NCBI RefSeq assembly: GCF_004348825.1
Contig: NZ_SMJU01000007.1
Location: 62,001 to 126,000 of the forward strand
Length of the DNA: 64,000 nucleotides
DNA from: Arundinibacter roseus
GTDB lineage: Bacteria; Bacteroidota; Bacteroidia; Cytophagales; Spirosomataceae
Direction of reading: 5' to 3'
Shown here: one piece after another, positions 62,987 through 64,000 of the stretch
Layout of the letters: each line of letters begins with the position of its first letter
How positions within the stretch are numbered: position 1 is the first letter of the stretch
Notes under the pieces: model-generated
The model's input: only the letters and a program-made list of their open reading frames with translations
Database searches by the model: none
Told to the model about the DNA's origin: nothing
Made by a program: the position numbers and the translations under genes

Positions 62987-64000
62987 CTACCAGCCTATGC
63001 CATAGTCTTCGCCATGATTACTTGATCCGCCCCACATGCTTCCCCGTATCCAGTCAAAATAAATGGCATTAATGGGGCCGCTTGTGCGAGGTTGATACGA
63101 GAGTTTATAGCCCTTTTGCGCTAATTCTTTACGTGTCCAGGCGGGCATTGCCTCATTCAAAATAAGTCCTCCGGGTGCTTTGCTATGATCTCCGAAACTC
63201 CCATACATCTGAAGCGTTTTGAAACTAGGTGCTTCGGTTGCTTCCTGTACCGTCATCCCAAATTCTACCATATTCAGAAAAAATTGAACCAGCAATTGAT
63301 CCTGTTCATCACCGGCCTGTTTGGCAAATGACAGAAAGGGCTTCCCATCTTTCAATGCCATTGAAGGAGTAAGTGTGACCCGAGGCCGCTTTCCGGGCTC
63401 AACAACGTTAAACGGATTTTCGCGCTCATCCAGTACAAAGGACTGCATCCGTTGACTCAGTCCCACACCAGTATTTCCGGCAATACAGGCAGGCACCCAC
63501 CCGCCGCTTGGTGTAATGGAAACCACCCAACCTTCGGCGTCCGCAGCTTCAACTGAGGTAGTTCCGGCTGTAAAATCTTCCAGAAATTTCTCCTCCTTAT
63601 CTTTCTCCCAATTCAATAGTGACGCCTGTGAATTACCCCAGTTTTGAAGTAAATTTTGGTACGGATTTATCTTATTTTCAAAAGGATACGGATCACCCGG
63701 ACGAACGTCGGCGTCGTTCATTTCCGGGTTAATAAGTTTAATTCTTTCCTTGGCATATTCCTTTGAGAGTAACCCTTTCATCGGTTCCTCCGGCCCAAAA
63801 GCAGGATCTCCATAGTAAAAATCCCGATCAGCAAAGGCTAGATTCATGACCTGATAGAGCGTATGCACATATCGAGACGAATTATACCCCATACTTTTCA
63901 GGTCAAAATTTTCAAGCATATTCAAGGTTTGCAGCATCACGGGCCCCTGCGTCCATTGTTGCATTTTATACACCTCTATACCTTTATAGGTAGTCATGAG
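62987..64000 (-). CDS. Gamma-glutamyltransferase, C-terminal part (5' end outside window)
   Basis: The frame is open to the window edge, so the N-terminus is missing. The visible part covers the end of the large subunit and the small subunit. The autoprocessing/catalytic Thr lies in AGTTSVEAADAEG, followed by NPFNVVEPGKRPRVTLTPSM. The enzyme transfers or hydrolyses gamma-glutamyl groups, mainly of glutathione-like compounds, usually in the periplasm. The end GSSNHGEDYG is unusual but within the family's range. Confidence 0.9.
   Translation of the reverse strand, partial: LMTTYKGIEVYKMQQWTQGPVMLQTLNMLENFDLKSMGYNSSRYVHTLYQVMNLAFADRDFYYGDPAFGPEEPMKGLLSKEYAKERIKLINPEMNDADVRPGDPYPFENKINPYQNLLQNWGNSQASLLNWEKDKEEKFLEDFTAGTTSVEAADAEGWVVSITPSGGWVPACIAGNTGVGLSQRMQSFVLDERENPFNVVEPGKRPRVTLTPSMALKDGKPFLSFAKQAGDEQDQLLVQFFLNMVEFGMTVQEATEAPSFKTLQMYGSFGDHSKAPGGLILNEAMPAWTRKELAQKGYKLSYQPRTSGPINAIYFDWIRGSMWGGSSNHGEDYGIGW

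Overview
The window looks like a chromosomal segment of a Bacteroidota bacterium, most likely Cytophagales (Spirosomaceae-like). Supporting this are several copies of the Bacteroidota -7 promoter box TAnnTTTG, a type IX secretion (T9SS) C-terminal sorting domain, a TonB-dependent receptor with an N-terminal carboxypeptidase-regulatory-like domain, an OmpA-type protein with a PD40 propeller, a DUF1080 protein, a UMF1-type MFS protein and signal peptides ending in A-Q. The family calls come from reading motifs; no database search was possible.

Bases 1-12.4 kb: right-hand part of a prophage or phage-derived island. By eye it is richer in G+C than the rest. A DUF262/HNH nuclease-like gene, cut by the window edge, ends in a strong hairpin. 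Then come a tape-measure gene with three exact-period 309-bp repeats, a tail protein, a secreted TIM-barrel glycosidase-like protein, two overlapping spanin-like genes, a holin-like gene and a DUF5675 (L,D-transpeptidase-like) gene. A convergent tyrosine integrase lies beside tRNA-Glu(TTC), the likely insertion target. The left end is outside the window.

12.7-24.1 kb: housekeeping and envelope genes. Two paralogous secreted M14 zinc carboxypeptidases flank dapA, ligA and rpe. They are followed by an OmpA/PD40 protein whose domain order recalls the T9SS component PorE.

24.3-35.4 kb: an apparent glycan biosynthesis and decoration operon. It has a split transketolase (N and C halves), between them a fused NDP-sugar epimerase/GT2 glycosyltransferase, a polytopic GT-C-like membrane protein, an acyltransferase-3, a second GT2, a large membrane-anchored unknown and a lipoprotein with AlgX/AlgJ-like SGNH motifs. 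Genes overlap by 4-8 bases or lie a few bases apart, and the run ends in a strong terminator. This is the best candidate for an uncharacterised pathway: a ThDP-dependent two-carbon transfer feeding an O-acylated surface glycan.

35.4-64 kb: tRNA-Val, a UMF1-family transporter, DUF1080, a small lipoprotein, a T9SS cargo protein, a YyaL/DUF255 protein, ruvC, a second envelope-glycan group (flippase-like, GT2, polysaccharide deacetylase, TonB receptor, GT2), a TatD hydrolase, asparaginase, tRNA-Ser, a collagen-like lipoprotein, a ScfR/RamB-like regulator next to a glutaryl-CoA-dehydrogenase-like gene, DoxX, a COG2509 flavoprotein, a CoA-type Nudix hydrolase, parC, a SanA/DUF218 protein, an ABC ATPase and the 3' part of a gamma-glutamyltransferase. 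No CRISPR array, rRNA or insertion sequence was seen.
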